Below, one piece after another: positions 45,139 through 55,154 of a stretch of DNA of 64,000 bases. The position numbers and the translations under genes are program-made. This DNA is from Macrolepiota albuminosa (Eukaryota; Basidiomycota; Agaricomycetes; Agaricales; Agaricaceae), in NCBI GenBank assembly GCA_027475525.1, contig JAMWFC010000084.1, forward strand, positions 732,258 to 796,257, written 5' to 3'. Each line of letters begins with the position of its first letter. Within the stretch, counting starts at the first letter, position 1. The notes under the pieces were generated by a model. That model saw only the letters and a program-made list of their open reading frames with translations. It did not search any database and was not told the DNA's origin.

Positions 45139-46951
45139 TATGCGAAAAATGAGGTGACTAAACGAATCAAATTCTAGTACCAGAAATGAAGGAATTAGGT
45201 TGGCAGAATGATATCTGTACTGATCTTTTCTTACTGCTGTGACTGAAATGCTCGTAAGGATAACTCCTTTCTTAAGCAAGACCATTGATAGGCTTCTACT
45301 CGGACTGAGCGCATCAAGGGACATTATAGGCCAACCAACACTTGACGTACTGAGGGCTCTAGCGACCAGTTGGGAATATAGAGCAGCTCTAGCTCTGGCA
45401 ACCGACTACAGGATTTAGACATTTATCCTAACCACTAGCTACCAAGCTTTCAGCACACTCCATTCACCTATCCCAAGGACAAAGGAGGCCCATAACGTAT
45501 AGCGCTAACACAACGGTGGGAGAGGACTCTAACTAAACCCCAATCACTTCCAGAAAGAGCCAGCAGCAGGCGCTGCCATTTGACGAGGCACTTCAATCAG
45601 AAGTCTAAAAGGATCAATGACGGCGGCACTGGATATACTTAAATCCGACATCTGGACCTGTCAGGAACTAATACAATGTGTAGCGCTGACACTAGCGCTC
45701 ACGGCGTCTGTCGAGGATTTTCCGACCATACCCCGAAACAGCCTGGCCAATTGGAGTTAGAATAAAAGTGAGCAGACTCATGCAATTCTAAGCCAATATA
45801 GAGTCGCCACTGGTCACCGTGGATCAGAATGCCGTTGGTCGCCGTCATCCATGTGCAAAAGGTTGCCGTTGACAGGTCGCTGTTAGAGGAAACCACAAGG
45901 AGAGGCGCTAGGAGGTAGCGCCGCAGGTGGACTTGTATCTGGACAAACACGGTAGCGCATAGTATATAAAATAGCTACTTTACATGTATATAACAACGAA
46001 TCGGTGGACTTGTATCTGGACAAACACGGTAGCGCATAGTATATAAAATAGCTACTTTACATGTATATAACAACGAATCATAACCCCTCGAACACACAGT
46101 TACACTTAGCGTTCAAATCACGCTAGCTTCCTTTGACTTCGTCACTAAGTTGGGTGCTAGCCTCGTCTATCTCGTCTTCATCGTTTACAGTGCCACCTAC
46201 AGGCACAATACGCTGCGCTATTCGTCTTTTCTTCAATATCTTTGCCTAAACTACAACGCTTACCGTCTGCCAGGTAGCCCCCGAAGCGCTATAATCTAGC
46301 GCATCGTTTTACTACCTCCACTCGAGCACACTGGGACCCTGTCAAGACTCCTCACAACTACGCACGCCAAGCGCTGGAGACGGTGTTGTACTGCGTATAC
46401 GTCCAGCACACCCAACTACAGTTGGCGTCATCACCATTTTCAATCTACTGTGACTGATGAGATGAGATGATCATTGACTGACACTGTGAGATCTTACATC
46501 TCAGAGTAGTGACGCTCTCTGTACGCAAGATAACATGGTGATGGCCAATCACTACTCTGTGGGATGTATGAGGCGGTGGTCTGTGACGACTGAGCAACTC
46601 TGTGCTCACCTGGGTGACAATGATGACTGTGGAAGTGCAAGACCGTTGCACTGAAAGAAAAATTTTTTCGCTGATGAATATGCAAGACCGTTGCATGTAA
46701 GAAACTGAAAAAGTAAGACTTCGGGCCATACCGTTCCCGACTCAGCATCCGCCAAAGCAATGGCACCAAGCCGAGAACGACCTTTAGTCATGATGATCCG
46801 GGCCATACCGTTCCCGACTCAGCATCCGCCAAAGCAATGGCACCAAGCCGAGAACGACCTTTAGTCATGATGATCCGAGGGTGGGGCAACCGTTTGCCAC
46901 GCAGAGGCCTCCAAAAACGCTCCTTACCCTTGGAACCCGCGTTTACGTCGA
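45139..46951 (-). repeat. A1 repeat of the Ngaro-like element, interrupted by a solo LTR
   Basis: Outer terminal repeat at the 5' end of the element. Net length without the solo LTR, its target duplication and the 77-bp duplication at 46722-46875 is 584 bp, exactly that of A2. Its outer end (46951) is about 115 bp upstream of the MnSOD start codon. Confidence 0.85.
45286..46433 (+). repeat. Solo A-type LTR in repeat A1
   Basis: TGATAGGCTTC to GTCATCA, flanked by CCAT on both sides (45282-45285, 46434-46437). Length 1148 bp, or 1071 bp without the 77-bp duplication at 45926-46079. The empty site is preserved in A2 near 2281. Confidence 0.92.
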
Positions 46952-47065
46952 GTAAATCAGACACGTGTTGAACGTTGAACCTTTTGCACAACAGTGACAA
47001 ACCGTTGTTCCGACATGACGCATCTTTGGCGTCGCTGACTGAGCACCGACCCGTTCTTTGCTTCC

Positions 47066-47987
47066 ATGTTGTCTCTGGCTCGTACTTTTGCTCGTCCCAC
47101 AATTTCTCGCGCATTTGCTGCGCGCGCTGCGGCCCTGCACACACTTCCAGATCTGCCCTATGCCTATAATGTGGGTAAATTGAAGCATTTTCATTGACCC
47201 AAAGGAGTGACCGTCGAATAGGCTCTGGAACCGTTTATTTCGGCAGAAATCATGACCCTGCATCACACTAAGCATCACCAGACATATGTGAACGGACTCA
47301 ATGCCGCGGAGGAGGCGTATGCTAAGGCAGAATCGCCCAAAGAGAAAATTGCGCTGCATGCAGCGTTGAAATTCAACGGTGGTGGTACGTATATTCTTTG
47401 ATCGTATAGACTACAATATCATCATATTACATTGTTCAGGTCACATCAACCATTCTCTTTTCTGGAAGAACCTCGCTCCTGTGAACGCCGCAGGCGGCAA
47501 GCTCGAGAGTGGTCCTCTAAAATCCGCTATCGAGCGTGACTTCGGCTCTGTTGAAGCCTTCAAAAAAACGTTCAATGCCAAAACTGCCGCTATCCAAGGA
47601 AGTGGATGGGGCTGGCTTGTGAGTTTAAATTGTTACAGGAGGATTGTGCTCGTAACTGACATCTCGTTTAGGGCTACAGTCCTACCACTAAGAAACTAGA
47701 AATTGTGGCCACTGCTAATCAAGACCCTTTGATCTCGCACACACCTATTATCGGTGTTGACATCTGGGAACATGTATGTTGCCACCTCTTACTGCAAGTC
47801 TTGAATTCACCTGTGAAATGACATATAGGCTTTTTACCTCCAATATAAGAATGTCAAGCCTGACGTAAGTGGTGTAGCCTTTCCCTGTGACTTTTCAGTA
47901 CTGAGATTCGCGCAGTATCTCAACGCCATCTGGAACGTCATCAACTTCAAAGAAGCTGAGAAGCGTTTCTTGGAGGTTGCAAAGTAA
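47066..47987 (+). CDS. SOD2: Mitochondrial manganese superoxide dismutase
   Basis: Converts superoxide to hydrogen peroxide and oxygen in the mitochondrial matrix. Six exons: 47066-47170, 47222-47384, 47440-47618, 47672-47773, 47829-47864, 47916-47987, all with GT-AG introns of about 49-55 bp; 218 residues. The start gives an Arg/Ala-rich presequence ([20 protein letters not shown]) with no acidic residue, before [12 protein letters not shown]. Metal ligands are visible: first His in [12 protein letters not shown], second His in [10 protein letters not shown], and Asp and His in VDIWEHAFYLQY. GSGWGWL and [12 protein letters not shown] are typical Fe/Mn-SOD blocks. Complete and presumably functional. 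Only about 115 bp separate its ATG from the end of the Ngaro-like element, so its promoter is either very short or lies partly in transposon sequence. No TATA box seen. Confidence 0.95.
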
Positions 47988-49544
47988 AAATGAGCGTTGT
48001 AGTCTACATGAAAGAATTTATCCAACCCTTTCCTGCGATGCGTCTTTTGAGCTATAAAGCCTGACATCTTGACTGTGAAAGGGAACATGAAAGGTCTGGC
48101 CCTCGTCGCCTCGAGAGCCTGGAATATATTCTGTGATTGTCACACTCACGTGTTTGTTTCGTTGCGTGTCAAAAATGAGTTTCGCGGGCCTCTATACGCC
48201 ATCCTAACTCCTCCTTGCTGCGAATCGCGATCCAAATCACCCGCGAATCTGTGTCTTCTGCTTAGTATGTTGTCTGGGGGAAAAATCTCCACCCCCATCA
48301 ACATACAGGCGCAGGCGCTTCCAATTGAATAAACCTTCGCGAGCAATCATGACGTTTGGAACGAGTTTGTCCTTTTTGTTACCCACGGAAAGGATTAACA
48401 AAAACAGCTGAAGCGTCTCTTGGTTCGGCTTACTGTGTGCAACTGCCGTGCGACAGCCACATTCTGAGCTCCGTTTTATAGGACGATGTAGGAGGTAAGC
48501 TTGTCTGAGAAAATGTTCTTGGACTAGAAGTATGTATTCCGGCATGATAGGAATGAGTTTCATCCGCTATATATCCTCTTTCCTCCTTCGCGCTTTGCCT
48601 ATGGCTGGGGTAATGTCAATAGTAAAAGGCTCTAACTCCACTACGGGCCGAAGCTTTTGTTAGTTCCGTGCTACAATGGCAGACGAGGCTCGATGTCCAC
48701 TCTGAATGTCAACTTGAACCCGGGGCCAACGTCTATACCGCTTTTTCCACATAGACTTACCTCCTTGACTACCCGTTGCGCTACATCCTTGATACGGTGT
48801 TTTGTCTCCTGCGCCTTCTCTACGGCCGCCTCTGCATGGTACAAATCAGACACACCATTGTTCAGGCCTCAATTGTGAAAAGACGCTACAGAGCATTGGC
48901 AAAACTTGAAACGCCGGGGCCGATGCAAAATCATGGATTAATGCGGCCACGAATACAATGTTGAATAAATGCAGGTTATCCTCACAAAGCAATTTGTCCG
49001 ATCTTTGTTGATATGGTGAAGAGAAGTGGTGTGGACAGTGTATGGGACATCCTGAGGAGCGGATCGTCCCTCGGAATTGGGCTGCAGCAGGATTGAAGGA
49101 TGCGGATGATTGGTTCAAGATCCGTCGGGTCAGAATAACACATTTACCTTGATCTAATAATTCGGTGGCCCTAAAGGTTCGTTCATTTAAATTTGAGCTT
49201 GTAAACTACCCTATGTAGTTGGATGTCCCTAGAATACCCGACCAACTTCAGGGATGACCATCGGGGGTCATAAAAGTCAGAGCATCATTGGAAGTATTCC
49301 GTGGTCAAGACATTGGCGCTAGGAATTCGAGTTCTCAATTTTCACGAGTACACTGACCTTTGTTAATTCTCCAATTTGTAAAATTGTATAACACTATGTC
49401 TCCTGTCAGGAGACTGATGTCGAATTATTCAAGAATATATGTAACAATACGTAGATTATAAGGCTATCCAAGAGTATGGCTTATGAAATTATAGAGATCT
49501 GTAGGTTGTATGTATTAAAAGATAGTAAGACACCTCCGAACTTT
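47988..49544. other. Convergent intergenic region, no firm gene
   Basis: Between the 3' ends of the MnSOD gene and the next minus-strand gene. On the minus strand near 48850-48650 there is an exon-like helical segment (AEAAVEKAQETKHRIKDVAQ) ending at a GTAAGT donor, with a possible 60-bp intron to AG and a short final exon, but no start codon or upstream exon that I could connect. I regard it as a possible small gene only. Nothing else recognised. Confidence 0.35.
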
Positions 49545-50585
49545 TCAATGACGATGCATGGGCGGGATATTCTCTTTGTTGGCCGCGTTTGATCTTCGTG
49601 ACGACGTAATGGATTGTTTCTTAGCACCCAAGTACTTTGATGAGATTACATTGGGTGAGGGTGTCGAGGGTATATTCTGAGAACGCGAAACGCCTAAGAT
49701 AGGTGATCTAGGAGCCAACGTCAAGGGATCCGATGTCGTTCCATGCAGGTGAATAGGAGACAGAGGAGCCTGCGGTTCAGCTGGGATAATCAGGATGTCT
49801 GATGAAAAAAGCTGAGTCGGGTGAGATATCCTGGATACAGATATAGGTATCGCATTTGAATGGTTCTGGTCCTCCGAGAAAGATAGAGTAGCAAAAGAAT
49901 TCGATAATGGCAACGACGGGCGAGAATCTGTGGTTTCAAAGAGATACGGCCTGTGAAATGTCAAATGGAAATCTTCCTGAGACGTCAATGAATTCATGGA
50001 TAATGTGTGACACTGTCGTTGTCCGTTGAAAGAAAGATTGTGGTCCTCCAGCTGATGCTTTGGCAGACTTAGGAAAGATTGAGAGGAACTCAAGGATAGA
50101 TATTGAAACGACATACTGAATCTTGAAATACCCTTTAGCTGCGGGTGACGGCGTGGTCAAGAATTTTGCGATACTCATAACTTCATCTTCGCAGATCTCA
50201 TCGCGTTGCAGCGCCTCGAATAGGGCGATCATATTAAGCTCTTTCTCCGTTACTCCAGCCAGGTCTCCCCTTGTGAAAATCGTATAGTTGTGTGACAAAT
50301 CCAATACAAGAGAATCAGAAGAAACCTGCTTGAGCGAGATCGTCAAAACATCTATGACTGCTCCTATTGGAATACGTTACGTACCGGGAATAATCCCTGG
50401 GGCATATGTCGATATTGGTCGGATTGTATTTCTCTTACCAGCGGTCCAAATATCTTGTCTACGCTCAATGCACGAGGCAACGGCGAGGTCTGTACATCTT
50501 TGATGGCTCGCTTAAGAGCATCTCGGACAGCAGCGGGAGACCAAGAGTTGGGCATGAGGTGTTTGCCAGAGCAGTCTAAAGACAT
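49545..50585 (-). CDS. Protein of unknown function with C-terminal KEN motif
   Basis: Three-exon model: 50585-50385, 50325-50132 and 50067-49545, in frame throughout, 305 residues. Exon 1 starts MSLDCSGKHLMPNSWSPAAV and encodes a helical segment (VRDALKRAIKDVQ); an alternative 45-bp in-frame intron within it (GTAAGA ... CCCCAG) is possible. Exon 2 has VTEKELNMIALFEALQRDE. Exon 3 is Ser/Pro-rich and low in complexity, ending NAANKENIPPMHRH. KENxxxP-like strings act as APC/C degradation signals in cell-cycle proteins, so regulated turnover is conceivable, but a single short motif is weak evidence. I do not recognise the family. Confidence 0.6.
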
Positions 50586-51306
50586 GGTATAGCTAGACCC
50601 GCGATAAGAGGTTATAGATGGGTTATAACGAGGAGATCGTTAACTTGAAGCCACCAGGTTTGAAAAGGAGTGATCCTTCGAAGACTCACTCGAGGCATGT
50701 AAGTTATACTGCTTTTGGTCATATTTGGCAACTTCCCGATCTGACCTCTACATGATTCGCATCCAACAATGCTGGATTACTTCTCCGAATACTGATGCAA
50801 AGACCAAGAGCAAGCCTGCAGAAAAAGATTATGACTTGTGAGGATTTTGACAAAGTCAATGAAGCATGACAGTCCTCCTCAGCCTGGAGCCTTGAATGTA
50901 CTTGATCGACAACAGAACCAGATGAGATATGGTCGCGATTTCTTCCAGAACCCTCGTACGTACTCAGGCTCGTTCAAGGCAGTCATTGTTCAGTAATGCC
51001 AAGATTGACCAGTAACCGATCTTTAACTCAGTCTATCGGATAAAAGCTTGAGCGTCATTATCGTCAAGTCAACACTCGCCACTTCCTGGACCCTTGTACC
51101 AGGGGTTTCTACATCTTCAAGCACATCGCAACGACTGAAATCGTAAAAAGATACAATACTTTTCTTTTTCGGAATTGTCGGACGACTCCGGTTTTTCCCT
51201 TGGACACGTGGCGTGGCGCTTCATTTTCCATCTCTGTCTTGTTCGCCATGCGCGTAATTGTTAACATAATGGCGGGTACTTAGCTGCTCAACGGCCATCT
51301 CTCGGG

Positions 51307-51314
51307 TATAAAAG
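51307..51314 (+). promoter_or_regulatory. TATA box without a recognised gene
   Basis: tataaaag in a context followed by a pyrimidine-mixed stretch (ccatcttgcctactcagtcc), like a fungal core promoter. The next plus-strand start codon I support is at 52379. Confidence 0.35.
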
Positions 51315-52194
51315 GTCAAGGTCAAAGCGACCATCTTGCCTACTCAGTCCTAACTAGGGCTCGTCAAGTGTTCATCAGACGCATCTTGTGGCTTATCTGT
51401 ATTTAAGTGATTGATAAATGCTGAAGCCGAGAGGCTCACAACAATCGACTAGGAGATAGCATTGACCATAATTTGCTTTGATTTACGGAGGAACCTTGAT
51501 CATAATCTCTTGCGCTGTACATGGTCCAAGCTTCACTTCTTATGTCATCCTTACTTTGACAAAGATGGAAGATTTGTCGACGAAAGTGTTGCTCCGCCAA
51601 TCTGACGCTCTCAGGGTACTCACATCGCAGAGGACCGGTAAGACAAGCTGAATTTTCCGGAGTTCTCTTTGGTGCTACACAAGGAAGATAAGATAGTGAC
51701 TCCCTGAGCTGACGTCAAAGATAGAACCTACAGGTCCTGCGAAAACCTTAGACGACCTCATCAGCCCGAGATTTTGAAAGAATCAGAAAGGTGAGTAAAT
51801 GATGGCTCGGGACTCGTAAATGAAATATTATAGCTGTCCTATCTGAGTAGTCGACATGGACCTGGAAATTATCTTGGCCCCCATTTTCGCGTTCTTTTTC
51901 AGAATATACAAAGGCAAAGAGCAGCATGAAAAAAGAGTGCAGATGCACCACGAACAATTGACAAGTTCAGCTCACGTGCTGGTATAATCTTTGAAACAGT
52001 GGTCCCCTGGCCATGGCCACGACACGACTACCTCGACACGGTCACATGCTGGATGAACAAACATAGGTTAGCCAAAGCGACACGCCGCTCTTTCATTCAA
52101 ACACCAGCTCGAGAATCGAGCTTTCAAAACTACCATCTTCCTACTATCGCATTACCCTGTCTTTACACTATCTTCCCTCAAAGGCTATTAACTA

Positions 52195-52196
<2 letters not shown>

Positions 52197-52251
<55 letters not shown>
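52197..52251. repeat. CT dinucleotide microsatellite
   Basis: About 27 uninterrupted TC units followed by TTCCTCTTCCTCTTCC, some 130 bp upstream of the zinc-finger protein start codon. CT-rich tracts are common just upstream of fungal transcription starts; length is probably polymorphic. Confidence 0.9.
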
Positions 52252-52254
<3 letters not shown>

Positions 52255-52378
52255 TCTTCCTCTTCCTCTGTTTCTAACTAACTGCCAAACGTTCTGACTT
52301 CCTGTCGACGGGTAAGTCCAGTCAATCTTGCTCAATGCCCAAGAACAAAGCTTTACCGTGCCCTTACAGCCTCTCAAA

Positions 52379-54222
52379 ATGTATGGTCCCTCTTATGCTC
52401 GACACCTCAGTGGCAATCCACGACACCATCGTATTGGCAGCCAACCCTATGTGAGCAATAACCGAAACAACGGTAATGTACTGGGTGAGTCGGGTGAAAA
52501 GATGATTGTGTACATTCAGGCGATCCTGATGCCCTACAGCTACTTCGCTGCTCGCAATGCCACCAACTTCAATGCACCAATATATGCCCGCGTCTGCCAG
52601 TACCCCTTATGCGCCTCTCCCCGATGCGCAAGGTTCCCTGGTCGCGTCCCAATCGCCATCGACTTTCCATGATGGTCATCAACATATCACTTCACCGAAT
52701 ATTCCACAAGCATATCCGTGGCATCATACACCGGCTACACGGCTACTGACATACGCAGAGAACCAGGTTCCTGTATCACCGGTCGATGCGCCACAAATTT
52801 ACTCTTCTCAACTACTGGGTTCGGATGACCAGGTTCCCATGGCAACGCTACGTGCGCCACAGGAATCGTCGTATTTCCCATATCATGTTCCAGCGGTTTC
52901 TACTCCGTCTCTACAACTGCTGGGCTATGTGGGGGAGCAGGTCCCTATAACACCGCCAGGCGAGCTACAAAGTTCATCCCAGTTGTTCAATCCATCTTCA
53001 CAGTCCCTGGGTTACGCGGAGTACCAGGTTCTCATGCCACAGTTTAGTGCGCCACAAAGTAACACCCAGTTCTCTGTTCCGTCTTCACAACTCCTGGGTC
53101 GTGCGGAGGACCAGGTTCCCATACCAACACTAGGCGCGCGGCAGGAATCGTCGCATCTGCCACTTCCCATCGGACAATCCGTTGAAAGCTCCTCTGCATT
53201 AGCCTATGGGCATGATTTCCAGAACCAAGAAAATGAATCTGCTGATTCGTTGCCTCCCGTACCCGAAGACACGCGGGTGAAAAAAAGAAAGAGGGGGGTG
53301 TCCTCCGACAACGACACCGTCAATAAACGACAGAATCCTGCAGTTTCGTCCTCTGCAGTTATCCCAACTCAAAGTACATCACGGAAGCCCAAGAAGGCTG
53401 ATTACGATCCCAAACCTTGTCCTTACTGTCATATAGCGTAAGCATGAGCATGCCCTATCCCTTATTTGTCAATTTGTGCTGAAGATGATTACCAGGATCA
53501 CTCGTCCACGCCGTCTCAGAATGCACGTCAGAGAAAAATGCCTAAAAGATCTCATCCTCACGCATGAAGTCTCGGAAAGGGAGATCGGGCAGGGGATCAA
53601 GAAGTGGGGCCCACCACGGTTCTTTTTGGGATATTCCAGAGTGATTATCTCAGATGATTTCCCCGAAGCCCACTTTACAGAACAGCGCAAACACCTCGAG
53701 AAGCTCCTTTCCAAAACTTCGGATGATGAAGTTGTCCAGGTGCTCATCGACTGGGGCGTCCCAGCGTTTTTATTGAGGAATAACGTTAAGAGAAATGCTG
53801 ATGAGGAAAGCACGTCCCAGGATACGTCGTATACCCGCTCCTTTCAAGACGCCGAGGCATACGGTTCTAACTTGGCAACTGAAAACTCAACGTCTCCTGA
53901 ACCTCGAGTGTCAACGCCCCCTCTGTCGGACACTTATGAGACGAGCTCCAACTTTTCCTTCCCTTCCTATTATTCAGAGGCCTCTCCTCCTACGGCCAAT
54001 TCTGCAGGCATGCCCTTGTCAGGTGCAGAAACACAGGCCTCATTGGATAACACCATTCAGTTCTGGTTTGGTCAGGGGGCCGCAGTTCCGCGACCTTTTG
54101 GTCAGAACGAAATGCACCCAACTGAATTTGAACGTAATCTCGCGTCTGGCGCAATAATGCCCCCACAGTATGAATCGGGTGCAGTAAGCTGGTTGTTCAA
54201 CTTTATCCCGCCAGCTGTATGA
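52379..54222 (+). CDS. C2HC zinc-finger protein with internal repeats
   Basis: Exons 52379-52472, 52540-53437 and 53496-54222 (GT-AG introns of 67 and 58 bp), 572 residues. Residues about 75-260 contain roughly five imperfect repeats of 30-40 residues built around LL-G/T-x-A/D-E/D-xQVP followed by APQ-x-SS (for example LLTYAENQVPVSP, LLGYVGEQVPITP, LLGRAEDQVPIPT). A basic cluster KKRKRG resembles a nuclear localisation signal. The second intron splits a zinc finger: CPYC at the end of exon 2 and H-x4-C (MHVREKC) at the start of exon 3 give CX2CX12HX4C. Following it is a conserved-looking block (IGQGIKKWGPPRFFLGYSRV). The C-terminal third is Ser/Thr-rich. Likely a nuclear DNA-binding or regulatory protein; partner and target unknown. 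Confidence 0.75.
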
Positions 54223-55154
54223 ATCCTTACCATGCGCACCCAACAATCAATAGCACAGACACCTAGTTCTGATGGACCGCGATTGTGGCCGTTGTTCCTG
54301 CCGAGACATGCATCAGGACATGGCTTGGATGGTCGCATCGTGGACGTATCTCCTTGATCAGTCCATTGGATATACCTCAGTGGCATCCTCCAAGAGCAGT
54401 GCTCGTACCGTCCTATCATCGCCTTATTGGCACAATCTCATTCCGGACTCATCCACACTTTCATAACTATTTCCTTTTTTATCTCTCCTTTCTGTCGGCC
54501 TGTAGTCTATCCGGATGTAGTATGTAATCAAATGAATATCATCTATTGGCGTTGCTCAATTTAGTTGAGTGAACAAACAGCGTCCCACGTTTCATAAATC
54601 TGATAATAATAATATTCGTGTTTAAACACCTGAAGATGCATCCCATCACTATATCTAGATGATACTCCAACAGCTGTAGCGTGTCAATCCTGTGTCGTAA
54701 CGCAACACCTAGGGTTCATAGATTCACTGAGAAAGGCTACTCAGTAATTGCGAAATCCTCACATCCAATATGGATGCACTTTTGTCTATCGTCCGACTCC
54801 TGCGCCATCAGTTCTGTCTTATCTCAACCTGGGGAGCTAACGCGCCCGGGCTCAGCCTATAAAGGTCTTACCATTTACTTATCTAACCTGTGACTTTTCA
54901 TCGCATACTCACTCCCTTACAAAGGCACGGTATTTGACTCTTCCCGCAAGCATGGTAGGTGCACTGTATTAATCATGTTATCGGGAGAAAACAAAAAAGG
55001 AGTAATCGCAGCGCTTGGATTTTTCTTAGTTTCATGCAATGTAGACGATGAACGAATCTAGCGTTAATCCATATTCATGTGCGTGTATATAACAATTTTG
55101 TCCCTGTTCTAGATTGTTGTTCCAGATAGATAGATATAAATGGGAATTGGCTGA
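54223..55154. other. Convergent intergenic region with an orphan promoter-like sequence
   Basis: Contains a TATA box at 54858-54864 (cctataaagg), followed about 95 bp later by CGCAAGCATGGTAGGT near 54948, an ATG abutting a perfect intron donor. Fungal genes with a one-codon first exon exist, but the possible downstream acceptors (for example ttcttag near 55030, ttctag near 55112) lead to stops within a few codons. No gene is called. Confidence 0.4.

Larger units (their letters stand above)
2113..46951 (-). mobile_element. Ngaro-like tyrosine-recombinase retroelement (DIRS order), split by a 38-kb nested insertion
   Basis: On the minus strand the order is A1 repeat (46951-45139), gag-like ORF (45100-43859), RT/RNase H (about 43858-43360, then 5352-3915), tyrosine recombinase (3933-2939), B1, A2 and B2. 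The arrangement A1-ORFs-B1-A2-B2 (split direct repeats), with recombinase in place of a DDE integrase, is the hallmark of Ngaro-type elements known from basidiomycetes. Element A inserted at 5352/43360 with a TCGA target duplication; the reading frame across that junction joins cleanly (AIRAF to DKEMSKNYW). All ORFs carry stops explained by C-to-T change, and the RT active site is mutated, so this copy is dead. Left flank is anonymous DNA; right flank is the MnSOD upstream region. Confidence 0.85.
50586..52378. other. Divergent intergenic region, 1.8 kb
   Basis: Separates two divergently transcribed genes. It holds a good TATA box at 51307-51314 (gggtataaaagg) and a long CT microsatellite (52197-52251). 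No supported coding exon; the TATA box is about 1,070 bp upstream of the zinc-finger start codon, so it serves either a long leader or an unrecognised transcript. Confidence 0.5.

Noticed and set aside
52328..52672. 114-codon ORF overlapping the zinc-finger protein start
   Set aside because: It reads through the first intron in another frame; the spliced model from ATG 52379 joins the long frame cleanly.
53469..53813. Minus-strand ORF over the zinc-finger gene
   Set aside because: Shadow of exon 3.
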